Assembly (NCBI GenBank): GCA_934661375.1 | Contig: CAKUJH010000008.1 | Span: 1-64,000 of the forward strand | Source of the DNA: an uncultured Victivallales bacterium | Lineage (GTDB): Bacteria > Verrucomicrobiota > Lentisphaeria > Victivallales > UBA1829 | Direction: 5' to 3' | Length of the DNA stretch: 64,000 nucleotides | Shown here: piece by piece, positions 24,071 through 33,881 of the stretch | Position numbering within the stretch: the first letter of the stretch is position 1 | How the letters are laid out: each line of letters opens with the position of its first letter | The notes under the pieces: model-generated | Told to the model about the DNA's origin: nothing | The model's input: the letters and a program-made list of their open reading frames with translations, nothing else | Database searches by the model: none | Program-made: the position numbers and the translations under genes

Positions 24071-26715
24071 TTACTTTTGAGAAGAATCATGCAATTTCAG
24101 ACAGACGGTATCATGGGGAGAGATTGCCCCCATCAACAGGCGTCCGGGCAGGATTTTCCCTGTCGCAGGGATCATGCCGTGATCCGAAATGAGCGCAAAG
24201 CTGAAGCGTATCACGGTGTCTCCGTCCGCCATTGGAAGTCCGCACCGAGGCCAGAAAAAACAGTAATTTCCGTCCCGGAAGTCAACCCGCACTCCGGAAG
24301 AACGCTTTTTACCAGTAACAGCCCTATACAGATTTCCCCTGCCGGAAATCTGACCGCCGGAAATTCCGAACATTTCATACAGCGGATAACGAATTCCGCA
24401 CAAGTCAATAAAATAGAATTCCATTCCTTTAATCACGAATCCCTGTGCCGGGGTGACGAATATCCGCAGTCCGTTATCTGTCGCGGAATAGCTCCAGCTG
24501 GCTCCGGGCATGGAGTTTTCTCTGTGTTCCGGAATCATTTGCAGGACTCCGCATTCCTGGGCGTAACGTATCGGCGGCAGCGGCGACTGCCGCAGCTGTT
24601 CCGCTTCATGCAGTGCGATGTCCGCATCGGCAATCGCCTGTCTGGTTTTATTTTCATCAAAAATCCGGATCAGCGCTTCCCCATGAAACCCTAAACGCGA
24701 GTCAGATTCCAGCAGGGGAATCAGTTCCCGGAAAAGTTTCTGCTGCGCTTTCACACAATCGGTCATCGGTTCCAGACAGCTCCTGTCTCCCGAATACAGG
24801 CGATGCCGTAACTGATAGAACCGAAACAGATTCCATGTTCCGGAAAAAAGGATTCCCGCGGCTTTTGCGATATTCAGGTCACGCAGATGCTCCCGGTTAT
24901 TGCTGTATTTCCGGTAAAGCGGTTCCAGAAGCCGGCAGCCTTGCCGCCAGCTGCTGCAGAGCTTTGCGAGCAGAGTCAGGACTTCTTCAAGCTCAAATCC
25001 TCCCAGGCATTCCCCAATGGCATCGCCGGATGCCGGGAAATTCGGTTTCCAGGGAGGAGTCAGCGGATAAAGTTCCGGCAGAAAATGAAATTTCCAGTTG
25101 ACGCATGAATTCTGCGGTCCGTAATACTGAAACAGCAGGGAAAACGGGAACTTCTGATAAGCGGCATAAAATTTTTTCCAGGCTTTTGCAGCCGGACGCC
25201 AATCCGATTGCCATTCCTGTCTGGCAAGGCGGATCAGGAATGATTCTTCATTCTCCTGAAAATCTTCAAAAGCCAGAAGTCCCATGGCTTTTGACAGCAG
25301 ACCGGGGAAATTTCCAATATACCATGACTGCATTACATGATTGACTCCCATCTGGTGCATTGCACGGTATTTCCTATATGCAATACCGGGAGCGGGGATA
25401 TACGGAACAACCGTAAATTCATGTCCGCAGCTGAGCTGTAATTTTGCTCCCAGATCTTTGACGCTGTTTTTCCGTGCCGCTTTCTGGAAACGCGGCGATG
25501 GTCCGATGCAGGAAACCCAGTAATCGCCAGCCCTGCGAGGCTTGTCCAATTGTATTTTGACCGCGGCAGATTCAAAATTGAACTGCGGGATCACGCCCGC
25601 CGGAATTTTGGATGCCGCAGCTGTCACCCATGGCGCAAGTGATTCCGTTTCAGGAAGATAGAACCATGCAATCAGTCGAGCATCCGGTGCCGCAGCTTTC
25701 ATCCCGTCTGACATGGCGCGGAGATTCCGTTCCATGATCGCTCCTGTATCCAGGCCGCATTTCGCCTGACATTCCACCAGACGCTGTTCACTGGTCCGGA
25801 CCGAAGACAGACAGGTTGTGGGGCGTTCTCCCAGGCAGATATTGATCACACCTCCCAGTTGCGGCACCGCAGTGAAAATACTTCGAAAACTGTCGAAAAG
25901 ATATTGACGCGTATTCGCTTCCGCCGGACAATAGCAGGTTTTGCCGCCCCACGCCGGTGGTCCGAACATTTCCGGATGATCTTTGAGCAGTTCATCATCC
26001 TGAAGTACACCAAATGGTTCGATCATGAAAAGATAAACCCTGATTCCAAACCTGTGACACTTCTGAACAAGCTGCTTCAGTTTTCTTAAACGCTGTTCCT
26101 TCCGGGGATCCGTTTTCCGGAAAGAAGTTTCGCTCAATTCCCTGAGTTCAGTTACAATCCAGATACCATTCACCGCATCATGCGCAAATCGTTCCAGCAA
26201 GGCATCGGGATAATAATCCTGATCGTCCAGCAGTTCGTCCGTGTAGACCGGCCAGCGTTTGATGGGGCTGAATGGACTGCGGCTTAACCGGGTTTTCAGC
26301 CATGGTTTCCGGGTAATCTGTAATACATCCGGAAGTTTGCCGCTGTTTTCGCATAAAATATCGATCAGCGCATAAATACCTCGCCGGATCCCCTCCGGTT
26401 CGGCGGCTTCAATTTCGACCTGGGGACTGTGAATGGAAATACTGTATTGTTCCGGGCAAAATTCCGGATTGACCGTCTCTGCAATCTGCAGGTCAGCTTT
26501 TTTTCATCTGAAGTGAACCGATACCCTGCCGCAGCGAAATACCGGGTCAGACTTTCATAAGCTGTTTCCAGCACACCGCTTTTATCAGGGAAAGCTTTCC
26601 GGATAAGGATGAGTTGAGCGGCATTCTTATCCGGAAATACCGGAAGTGTATATTCCGATAATTCCGAGGCGAATTTCCAGTCATGAATATCCTGAGGCGT
26701 GTACTGTTCCTGCAT
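24071..26715 (-). CDS. GH20-like/TIM-barrel glycoside-hydrolase-like protein with a -1 frameshift at a slippery heptamer
   Basis: Translation starts at 26715 (GGAG 9 bases upstream) and runs 73 codons to a seven-A run. The zero frame stops at 26365 (116 aa), but continuation in the -1 frame gives 808 more residues to 24071, about 881 in all. The joined protein has an N-terminal alpha/beta domain typical of that preceding GH20 and GH67 barrels (VEIEAAEPEGIRRGIYALIDIL spans the junction side) and then a barrel-like region (NGIWIVTELREL, VYLFMIEPFGV, GVINICLGERPTT). There is no signal peptide. It could be a programmed frameshift, a pseudogene or a homopolymer sequencing error. It is 15 bp after an intact pseudopilin. 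Confidence 0.65.
26479..26503 (-). promoter_or_regulatory. candidate -1 ribosomal frameshift signal
   Basis: In the coding strand the zero frame reads GAA AAA AAG, which is the dnaX-type heptamer A_AAA_AAG (26503-26497). After a 5-base spacer there is a small hairpin CTGCA-GAT-TGCAG (26491-26479). No Shine-Dalgarno-like stimulator was found 10 bases upstream; the nearest purine tract is CAGGG about 22 bases away. The stem is short, so efficiency is uncertain. Confidence 0.4.
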
Positions 26716-26730
26716 TTTTTTGTCTCCGTT

Positions 26731-27534
26731 TCACAAACCTTTGAGCCAGTCAGACAACGAACGCATGTTGGATTCCGAGGTGTCGGATTTGCCGCGGGTG
26801 GTCGGCGCCCAGTGTTTGAACTGACGGCTGTCCGAAACTGCCAGTTTCCGGGCGCTGCCGTCCCAGAACAGGAAATTTGCTGTCCGGCCATTGTGGCGGA
26901 ACATCGGGGAATTGGACTGTTCCGCATTGATCGGGAACGGCAATCCGCCGCTTGGCAGCTGAATCCGGTAATTGCCGCCTTTGGACACCGGATATGTGTC
27001 TTTGTATGTGGACAGCGAATCGTTGGGAACGGAATCACCGATCCAGATGGTGTCGCTGTTTGCGCCCAGACGGTGCATGGTGGCAACTCTCCGGCTGGTG
27101 TTCAGAGCGCCGAAGGAATAATAGTTCATGCCGTAGTTGCAGGATTCCAGAATATCCCAGCGCGCCTTGTTCTGTTCACCGGGACACTGAAAGATTTTCG
27201 GTGTCTTGCTTGCATCGCTTTCATACATTCTGCAATTGAAGTACAGGATGCTGAGCGCAGTACTCCAGGCATAGGAAGATTTTTGAGTCGGGATCTGGAT
27301 TCTTGAAACCAGAAGCTGTTCGTTGTATTCATTCTGGTAATTGATCAGGGCGATGCCGATCTGTTTCAGATTGCTGACACATTGAATCCCCTGTGCCGTC
27401 TGACGCGCCTTGTTCAAAGCGGGCAGCAGCATGGCGGCGAGAATGGCGATGATCGCAATCACAACGAGGAGTTCTATCAATGTGAATCGCAACAGGTTAC
27501 GATTTAAATACGGGTGAGTTTTCTGCCGAGTCAT
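26731..27534 (-). CDS. type II-type pseudopilin (prepilin-processed surface protein)
   Basis: This 267-residue protein has a basic leader (1-16) and the prepilin peptidase motif RFTLIELLVV, then the hydrophobic helix ending NKARQTAQG. The globular part contains a near H-x9-DG motif (RHNGRTANFLFWDG, with ten residues between). Such proteins are abundant in Lentisphaerota and Planctomycetota, often next to polysaccharide enzymes; their role is not established, with assembly into a short surface fibre or secretion system the likely options. GGAAGGA precedes the ATG. It is the third gene of the operon from 30709, 118 bp after the small secreted protein. Confidence 0.88.
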   Translation of the reverse strand: MTRQKTHPYLNRNLLRFTLIELLVVIAIIAILAAMLLPALNKARQTAQGIQCVSNLKQIGIALINYQNEYNEQLLVSRIQIPTQKSSYAWSTALSILYFNCRMYESDASKTPKIFQCPGEQNKARWDILESCNYGMNYYSFGALNTSRRVATMHRLGANSDTIWIGDSVPNDSLSTYKDTYPVSKGGNYRIQLPSGGLPFPINAEQSNSPMFRHNGRTANFLFWDGSARKLAVSDSRQFKHWAPTTRGKSDTSESNMRSLSDWLKGL

Positions 27535-27652
27535 GATTCGGATTCCTTCCGCTTTTCACAAATCTTGAATTTGGTTGTTTTTGAACAATTCAGGCAGAAA
27601 AACAGGGAAAAGCCCAAACACGCAGCTGTCCTTGTTCCTCTGGTCATACGGG

Positions 27653-28186
27653 TCAGTCCTTGATCAGAATATCCGCCAGCGCGAAAATTTGTCCGTCTTT
27701 GACATCCGGGTAATCAAATCCCAGCTGGACACTGGCGGTTTTTGCGTTCGGCGGAACCGGCAGCTGCTTGCTGAAGGCTCTGAATTCACCGTTGCCTTCC
27801 GGCAGGGCGAACCGGGTCATCGGCAGGATTTCCTTGCCGTCTGCGTCATACCAGCGGACTCCGGGGGTGTTGTTGGGGGAGCCGGCGCCGAATCCTTTCA
27901 TGCCGGCGGACGCCAGCACCTGACAGCTGACTGTGATGGTTTTCTTCCCGCTGACCGGATAATCCGGGGCAACCAGAATGAATGCAGTGTCGGCTTTGCC
28001 GTCTTTCCCGGCGAAGGTAACCTGCACTGCTTTCTTGCCTTTAAGTTCCTTGGTTTCAATTTTGAGCCGCTGGTTGTAGTTCCCAACCTTTTTCCAGGGC
28101 TTGGGCGAGTCCAGATCGACTTTGTACTCCTGGGCGGAAAGTGATACTGCGAGTGCGGCTGCTGCCATCATGAGCATTTTCTTCAT
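27653..28186 (-). CDS. small secreted beta-rich protein (177 aa)
   Basis: It has a signal peptide (residues 1-18, cleavage after LSA). The mature part looks like a beta-sandwich of the carbohydrate-binding-module type (KAVQVTFAGKDGKADTAFI, GVRWYDADGKEI, ASVQLGFDYPD). No named family is recognised. It lies 39 bp after the second DUF4838 gene with AAAGGAGAA before its ATG, so it is co-expressed and may be an accessory glycan-binding partner. Confidence 0.7.
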   Translation of the reverse strand: MKKMLMMAAAALAVSLSAQEYKVDLDSPKPWKKVGNYNQRLKIETKELKGKKAVQVTFAGKDGKADTAFILVAPDYPVSGKKTITVSCQVLASAGMKGFGAGSPNNTPGVRWYDADGKEILPMTRFALPEGNGEFRAFSKQLPVPPNAKTASVQLGFDYPDVKDGQIFALADILIKD

Positions 28187-28225
28187 GATACGTTCTCCTT
28201 TGCGTTAAATTATTCTGATTATGAT

Positions 28226-30709
28226 TCAGTCCAGCTGATAGAGCCGGACGTTGTCCATCCAAACATATTCGCCGGTTTCAAAATTCCGGCAGTTGGCGCG
28301 CAGCAGAATGTTGTCCACGGACTTGCCGAGATAGGTGCGTTCCGGAACTTTGTACGAGAATTGGAAGGTCTGCCATCCTTTTTTCAGCTTGAGGTCGCAC
28401 AGACGCATCCAGTCCACGTTTTTATTGCCGCAGCGCGGCGCCAGCTCGAAATTGAAAAGACCTTCCGCACTGGGATTTTCAATATAGACGTCCATGACCG
28501 CCAGGTACGTTTTGCCCGGCGTGATTCCCTTGATGAAGAAATAGTAATTCCCGTTGCAGGATTTATACGCGTATTTGCCGTCGGAAACATGTTCCGTGCT
28601 GTAGTTTTCCCAGGTCCACAGCGTAACCGGATGCTGTGCCGGATTTTCGAACGACCCGTTGGTCACCAGATTCCGATAGGTCTTGCCGCTCATCAGCTGA
28701 AGAATGGCGGAAAGCGTTCCCGGAAGTCTGTCATATTTCAGCAGTTCGATAATTGCGGCTTTGACCTCCGGATCGTTGCGGTAGGGGCTGACCGCAGAAA
28801 CATTGGACACGGCTCCGCGTTCCGCCAGTTCGAGCAGACGCTGGTTGATCCGCCCTTCTTTCTGCATGGTCTTCATGGCATCGACCGCTTTCAGGGCGTC
28901 CGGTACAGCCTGGAGCAGAGCCAGCGCATCTTCCGCCGAAGAAAGACTGCCGTCCGGGTTCAGCAGTTCCGCATACAGGGCTTTCGCCGCCGCTTCGGAC
29001 GGTTCGAATACCCGAAGGAAAAATTCGGCGCGTTTTTTCTGGGTTACAGAAGCATTCTGCGCATGTTTTACCGTATTTTCCAGCAGGGACCGCAGTTTTG
29101 CCATATCGCCTTTGCGCAAGGCGTAAGTGTAGGTTCCCTGTTCTCCCAGCTGCGTGTAGACACTGTACAGCGAATTGCTCCAGGAGGTTTTCAGCAGTTC
29201 GGGACTCTGCCAGTAATTTTCCCAGAATTTCCAGTAGCGGTACAGATAAGGCGCCGCTTCACTGCCGACGGCACTTTCACACCAGTCTTTCAGCAGCGCA
29301 TCCATATCGGCGCTGACATCCCACATCTGCTTGGAAATCAGGTAATTTTTGGGACCGTCGAAATAATACGGATCATGCTGTTCATTGCCGAAGCCGCGGA
29401 CTTTGTACTGATAACAGAGCCGGGTCATTTCCGCCTGGATTCCGGCATGGAAACGCGGCAGCAGAAAATATTCTGAACCATACAGATAATCCCACACAAA
29501 CAGCACATCCGCTTTTTGACTCCATGCCCGGAGTGTCTGTTCATATTCCTTGCGGATATCCGGTTTCAGCCCGCTGTAAAGTTCCCGGCAGAGCATGACA
29601 ATCACATTCGGATGAAGTTTGAAACTCGGCGGATCATAAACCTGTGTATAGGCAAATGCACGGAAATATACCTGCGGATATTTTTTCGTTACGGCTTCGG
29701 CAACTTGATTCACCCAGCGAAAATAGAGTTCGGAGTAGTTCTGCATTCCCAGCCGGTTCTTTCTGCCGCCGACCGCGTTCAGGCATTTTTCACACTGGCA
29801 GTAGCCGCCATTGTCGTTGGGGTCAAGATTGATGAAATAGCGTTTTTCCCGGTAGCCATACGTTTTCCAGTGATCGTCGAAATACCCGATGGTGTCCACC
29901 GGTTCTTTTTCCAGTTTCTCCAGAATATTTTCAACCGCAATTTTCACGGTTTCCGGATTGCTGTAACACGGCTGCCAGAACATCCGGTACTGCCGCGGGC
30001 CCATCCCGTCCCGGTATTGGGGCATGACATACCGCTTCCCGTTCAGAACCGGCAGAATTTCCTGCGGCCACGTGTTGTTCTCCGCATACTTGTTCCACGG
30101 GAACACATCTTCCGCCAGACCATGCGAACGGCAGAATGAGAGCCGGGCATTCCAGTCCTGCGGATCATGAGCGCGGAACCCCCGCATGTAATTGAACGAG
30201 GCTGTTTTTTCGATTCTGTCCAGCGGAACGGCAATGTCGCCGCGGACGGGATATTCCGCTTCCAGATCCGTGCTGAATCCATCCGGACGTATCTGCAGGT
30301 TTTTGCTGAATGCCAGCAGATAGCGGACACCGCAATACTGTTCCAGCAGATGATTCAGCGCATACCGGATGCTGTACTTTGAACCGGTGATCAGCATAGT
30401 TCTGCTGTTGGGGAATTCGATGGTGTAACGGTCGGCATCTTCCGGTGTGCGTGCTTCTTCCTGAAACAGGATTTTTGCCCCCGGAGCGGCGTCATAGACC
30501 GGCAGCTCGACCCCGGAGCATTTTCCGATCCGGAAGGAAAAATCTTTGATGGCGTCATATGTCCGTGCGGAAGCTCCCTGCGGACGGATCAGCGCAGCTG
30601 CCGGCTTTCCGTTTTTCACCAGATAAAAATCAGCTGCCGCCAGACTGACACTCAGAAAGAATACGGAGATCAGCAATGCTGAATGGCAGATCATGTGTTT
30701 ACTTCTCAT
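28226..30709 (-). CDS. secreted DUF4838-type protein with C-terminal carbohydrate-binding-like domain (827 aa)
   Basis: A signal peptide (1-26) is followed by an N-terminal alpha/beta domain (about 30-135), the DUF4838 barrel-like region with the cysteine motif NDNGGYCQCEKCLNAVGG, a helical linker and a C-terminal jelly-roll (about 670-827; NLVTNGSFENP through WMDNVRLYQLD) like CBM4/9-type modules. It is presumed to act on extracellular glycans; the reaction is unknown. It is the first gene of a LacI-operator-controlled operon with a small secreted protein, a pseudopilin and a cytoplasmic hydrolase. GGAGGAAAA precedes the ATG. It is only distantly related to the 794-residue DUF4838 protein downstream. 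Confidence 0.75.
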   Translation of the reverse strand: MRSKHMICHSALLISVFFLSVSLAAADFYLVKNGKPAAALIRPQGASARTYDAIKDFSFRIGKCSGVELPVYDAAPGAKILFQEEARTPEDADRYTIEFPNSRTMLITGSKYSIRYALNHLLEQYCGVRYLLAFSKNLQIRPDGFSTDLEAEYPVRGDIAVPLDRIEKTASFNYMRGFRAHDPQDWNARLSFCRSHGLAEDVFPWNKYAENNTWPQEILPVLNGKRYVMPQYRDGMGPRQYRMFWQPCYSNPETVKIAVENILEKLEKEPVDTIGYFDDHWKTYGYREKRYFINLDPNDNGGYCQCEKCLNAVGGRKNRLGMQNYSELYFRWVNQVAEAVTKKYPQVYFRAFAYTQVYDPPSFKLHPNVIVMLCRELYSGLKPDIRKEYEQTLRAWSQKADVLFVWDYLYGSEYFLLPRFHAGIQAEMTRLCYQYKVRGFGNEQHDPYYFDGPKNYLISKQMWDVSADMDALLKDWCESAVGSEAAPYLYRYWKFWENYWQSPELLKTSWSNSLYSVYTQLGEQGTYTYALRKGDMAKLRSLLENTVKHAQNASVTQKKRAEFFLRVFEPSEAAAKALYAELLNPDGSLSSAEDALALLQAVPDALKAVDAMKTMQKEGRINQRLLELAERGAVSNVSAVSPYRNDPEVKAAIIELLKYDRLPGTLSAILQLMSGKTYRNLVTNGSFENPAQHPVTLWTWENYSTEHVSDGKYAYKSCNGNYYFFIKGITPGKTYLAVMDVYIENPSAEGLFNFELAPRCGNKNVDWMRLCDLKLKKGWQTFQFSYKVPERTYLGKSVDNILLRANCRNFETGEYVWMDNVRLYQLD

Positions 30710-30743
30710 TTTTCCTCCTGTAATGTTCCGAAAAAACAGATTA

Positions 30744-30798
30744 AGGTTAACGATAAACCTGTTTGCTGTTATATTAGCACTCGGAAAAGAAAAGTCAA
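30744..30798 (-). promoter_or_regulatory. promoter and LacI-type operator of the second DUF4838 operon
   Basis: On the minus strand TTGACT (30798-30793), 16 bp and TAATAT (30776-30771) form a strong promoter. The operator core (30758-30744) follows 12 bp after the -10 box and is here flanked to give GGTTTATCGTTAACC. The orientation of the core is opposite to the other two sites, which is acceptable for a dimer-binding palindrome. Confidence 0.75.
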
Positions 30799-30899
30799 GC
30801 GGTATATTGAAAAAAAACGAAAAAAATGTTCAGAAAAAATTCTCTGGACGCCGTCGCCTTTGAGCAGTGCCGCCTGTTTTGCTGCCTGCTGAAATAGAA

Positions 30900-32090
30900 T
30901 CAGTTTTGGCGGATTCCGTAAATGCCTTTCAGATAATGACCTTCGGGAAATGCCGTGGATAATGCATGATCCGGACCTTGCTCCATTTTGCGGATAATGC
31001 GGAAATCCACCTCCGCATCCAGCGCGGATGAGGCTATCACTTTGCTGAATAAATCATCATCCATCGCTCCGGAACAGGAAAAGGTAAACAGTTTTCCGCC
31101 CGGACGCAGCAATTTCATCGCCAGAAGATTCAAATCTTTATAACCGCGCGCGGCTTTCTCTTTCTGAGCAACCGTATCGGCAAATTTGGGCGGGTCCAGC
31201 ACAATCGCATCAAAATGCTGCGCCGCATCCCGACAGCGTCGCAGATACTGAAATACGTCCGCTTCAACAGTCTGGAACTGTCCTTCGGAAAAACCGTTCA
31301 AGCCGGCATTGATCCGCGCCAGCACCAATGCGGGACCGGAGGAATCCACATTGATGACTTCTCCCGCGCCGCCCGACAATGCGGCAAGTCCGAAGCCGCC
31401 GGTATAACAGAAACAATTCAGCACCTTTGCTCCGGCAGGGATTTCCGCCGCAACCAGTGCGCGGTTCAGCCGCTGATCCAGATAAAATCCGGTCTTATGT
31501 CCCGTCGCCGGACTGCACTGGAAACGGATGCCGTTTTCCGTGAACCGGATGGTTTCCGGAACTGTTTCCCCGCGCAGAAGCCCTTTGACCGGCGGCAGTC
31601 CTTCGCGTTTGCGTCCGTCCACATCGGAACGTTCGTAAATGCCGCGGGGCGCATACGGCATCAGCGCATCCGCCAGTTCCTGCCGGAAGCGATCCGCGCC
31701 CGCCGTGGAAAGCTGGATCACGCCGTATCCGGAGTAGATATCCGCAATGACTCCGGGCAAACCGTCGGATTCCGCATAGAACAGCCGGTAGGCGTCCGGC
31801 AGTCTGTCATGGAAGATTTCTTTCCGGAGAGCGAATGCCGCGGCGAATTTCCGCTGGAAAAATTCCGGACCTGGCTGTTCATCTTCCCGGAAGGTCCAGA
31901 CCCGCAGGGCGATGGAAGATTCGCCCGACCATGCGGCATATGCCAGAAACTGTTTTTCTGAACTCAGCACCCGTACCGTTTCGCCGTTTTCCGCCGTGCC
32001 GGACAGTTTGGCAACAGCGCCGGAAAATACCCAGGGATGTTTCCGCAGAAGGGAACGTTCTTTCCCTTTTTTCAATATTGCATCAATCAT
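30900..32090 (-). CDS. rlmI: 23S rRNA m5C methyltransferase, RlmI-like
   Basis: This 396-residue SAM-dependent methyltransferase belongs to the YccW/RlmI family (m5C1962 of 23S rRNA in E. coli). An N-terminal PUA domain (1-70, HPWVFSGAVAKL) is followed by a central EEHEE domain and a Rossmann fold with LNCFCYTGGFGLAAL, DPPKFA and the catalytic cysteine in TFSCSG. Length matches the family. It stands alone between the DUF4838 operon promoter and the long gap before uxaC. Confidence 0.9.
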   Translation of the reverse strand: MIDAILKKGKERSLLRKHPWVFSGAVAKLSGTAENGETVRVLSSEKQFLAYAAWSGESSIALRVWTFREDEQPGPEFFQRKFAAAFALRKEIFHDRLPDAYRLFYAESDGLPGVIADIYSGYGVIQLSTAGADRFRQELADALMPYAPRGIYERSDVDGRKREGLPPVKGLLRGETVPETIRFTENGIRFQCSPATGHKTGFYLDQRLNRALVAAEIPAGAKVLNCFCYTGGFGLAALSGGAGEVINVDSSGPALVLARINAGLNGFSEGQFQTVEADVFQYLRRCRDAAQHFDAIVLDPPKFADTVAQKEKAARGYKDLNLLAMKLLRPGGKLFTFSCSGAMDDDLFSKVIASSALDAEVDFRIIRKMEQGPDHALSTAFPEGHYLKGIYGIRQN

Positions 32091-32480
32091 AAGTCAACCT
32101 CGCTTTCAATCATGCGGTATCATACTCCACAACCGCCGGAAATACAAGAGCCGGTCACACGGAGAATGAAAAAAATCTGCAGGAAATATTTTCGGCAGAA
32201 TTTTGCCGCTGCTCTGACAGAAAATCGGACGGCACGGGCAGACACCTGCGCCGGAATCTGTTGAGTTCGAAACGGCAGGAGCTGAAAAAAAGATTTGCGC
32301 CAGAGTGCGGAACAATCAGTGAAAAAAGGGTGCAGAACCGGCAGATTTCCTGTTTTCCGGACAGAAAGCCCGGTTTTTTTCACTATTTTCCGGAAAATAA
32401 TCTGGAAAAAAGACTGTCGCGGATTATATTAATCTGTGAACGTAAAATCACTGTCAACCATAAAACAGGAAAAATGTATC
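32091..32480. other. 390-bp intergenic region without a supportable gene
   Basis: This gap separates divergent rlmI and uxaC. Short frames exist on both strands but none has a good ribosome binding site or recognisable product. TTATAT near 32424 could be the -10 box of the uxaC promoter, but no good -35 box is visible. A weak CCGG..CCGG stem followed by seven T at about 32357-32380 may terminate transcription from the left. A small RNA cannot be excluded. Confidence 0.5.
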
Positions 32481-33851
32481 ATGGCTTTTCTTGATGAACG
32501 CTATCTGCTCAGCAATGACACCGCCGCCGCACTTTTCAGCGAAGTGCAGGGACTGCCCGTTGTTGATGCTCACAACCATTCCGACGTTGCGGAAATCGCT
32601 GTCAACAACAATTATAAAACCGCCTGGCAGGTGGTTGCCGCCACAGACCATTATGTCTGGGAAATGATGCGTAAACGCGGCATTCCCGAAGAATACATTA
32701 CCGGCAAAGCCGATCCGAAGGAAAAATGGCTGAAACTGGTTTCCATATTTCCGGAAATCGCCGGCAACCCGGTGTATGAATGGGTTCATCTGGATATCCG
32801 CCGCGGTCTGGGACTCAAAGACGCCCTGATCACTCCCGAAAGCGGCGAACAGCTTTGGGACGAAATCAATGCCGCGCTTGCCCGTCCGGAAAAACGCCCG
32901 CTTCAGCTGCTTCAGCAGATGAATGTGGAAGTCATGTGTTCGACCGATGATCCCGCAGACGTGCTGGAAAATCATCCCAAGGTCAACGCCGCCGCAGGAA
33001 AAACACTGGTGCGCCCGACCTGGCGTCCGGATAAAGCTGTCAATATTTATCAGCCGACCTGGCCGGCATATATTCAGAAGCTGGGCGCGCGTTACAACAC
33101 GGAAATCAAGAGCGTGGACGAACTGGTGGAAGTTCTCCAGAAATCGCATGACTATTTCGCTGAAAACGGCTGTGCCGCCAGCGACCACGGCATCGAATAT
33201 CCGCTTTCCGGCGACGCCACGCGCGAAAGTGCGCAGAGCGCGTTCCGCAAAGCGTTGAACAATGAAAAACTTTCCCGCGCGGAAATCAATGATTACATGT
33301 CCTGGCTGTCCGTTCAGATCGCGGAAATGGACGCCAAATCCGGCTGGGTGTTCCAGATGCATATTGGCGCGGTGCGCGACATCCGCGACACGCTGATGGA
33401 TATGCTGGGTCCGGATTCCGGCGGCGACGTTTCCGATCACATGATTGATATTGTCAAACCGCTGGGACGTTTTCTGAATAAGTTTGACAACCGTCTGAAA
33501 GTTGCCCTGTATTGTCTCGAACCCGGACATCAGGCGTCTCTGGCGGCGATTGCCCGTGCGTTCGGCGCGAACGTCCGTTTGGGTTCCGCCTGGTGGCTGA
33601 ACGATTCCCCGATCGGAATGCGCCGTCAGCTGGAATACATCGGTTCCGTGGATCTGCTTTCAAATTTCGCGGGCATGGTTTCCGACTCCCGCAAAATCCT
33701 GAGCTACGGCTCCCGTTTCGAAATGTTCCGCCGTGTGCTGTGCGATGTGGTGTCCGGCTATGTTCTGCGCGGACAGATGCCCTTCGACGTCGCCAAATCA
33801 CTGGTCGTCCGCATGTCCTACGAAGGACCGAAGAGTTTCTACAACGTGTAA
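32481..33851 (+). CDS. uxaC: glucuronate/galacturonate isomerase
   Basis: This 456-residue amidohydrolase-fold enzyme converts D-glucuronate to D-fructuronate and D-galacturonate to D-tagaturonate, the first step of uronate catabolism. VVDAHNHSDV carries the HxH metal motif; WVHLDIRRGL, CSTDDPAD and the C-terminal VDLLSNFAGMVSDSRK are family segments. Length is slightly below the usual 470. The start at 32481 has ACAGGA about 12 bases upstream. It precedes nagB by 30 bp, so uronate and amino-sugar use are co-transcribed. Confidence 0.92.
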   Translation: MAFLDERYLLSNDTAAALFSEVQGLPVVDAHNHSDVAEIAVNNNYKTAWQVVAATDHYVWEMMRKRGIPEEYITGKADPKEKWLKLVSIFPEIAGNPVYEWVHLDIRRGLGLKDALITPESGEQLWDEINAALARPEKRPLQLLQQMNVEVMCSTDDPADVLENHPKVNAAAGKTLVRPTWRPDKAVNIYQPTWPAYIQKLGARYNTEIKSVDELVEVLQKSHDYFAENGCAASDHGIEYPLSGDATRESAQSAFRKALNNEKLSRAEINDYMSWLSVQIAEMDAKSGWVFQMHIGAVRDIRDTLMDMLGPDSGGDVSDHMIDIVKPLGRFLNKFDNRLKVALYCLEPGHQASLAAIARAFGANVRLGSAWWLNDSPIGMRRQLEYIGSVDLLSNFAGMVSDSRKILSYGSRFEMFRRVLCDVVSGYVLRGQMPFDVAKSLVVRMSYEGPKSFYNV

Positions 33852-33881
33852 TCCCCAAAAATCAAACAGGAGAAATATAAA

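Noticed and set aside
32250..32290. tRNA T-arm-like GAGTTCGAAAC in the rlmI-uxaC gap
   Set aside because: The flanking bases do not form the five-pair T stem and no acceptor or anticodon arm could be drawn.
32106..32383. Short minus-strand frames between rlmI and uxaC
   Set aside because: No ribosome binding site, no conserved-looking product, overlapping alternatives in several frames.
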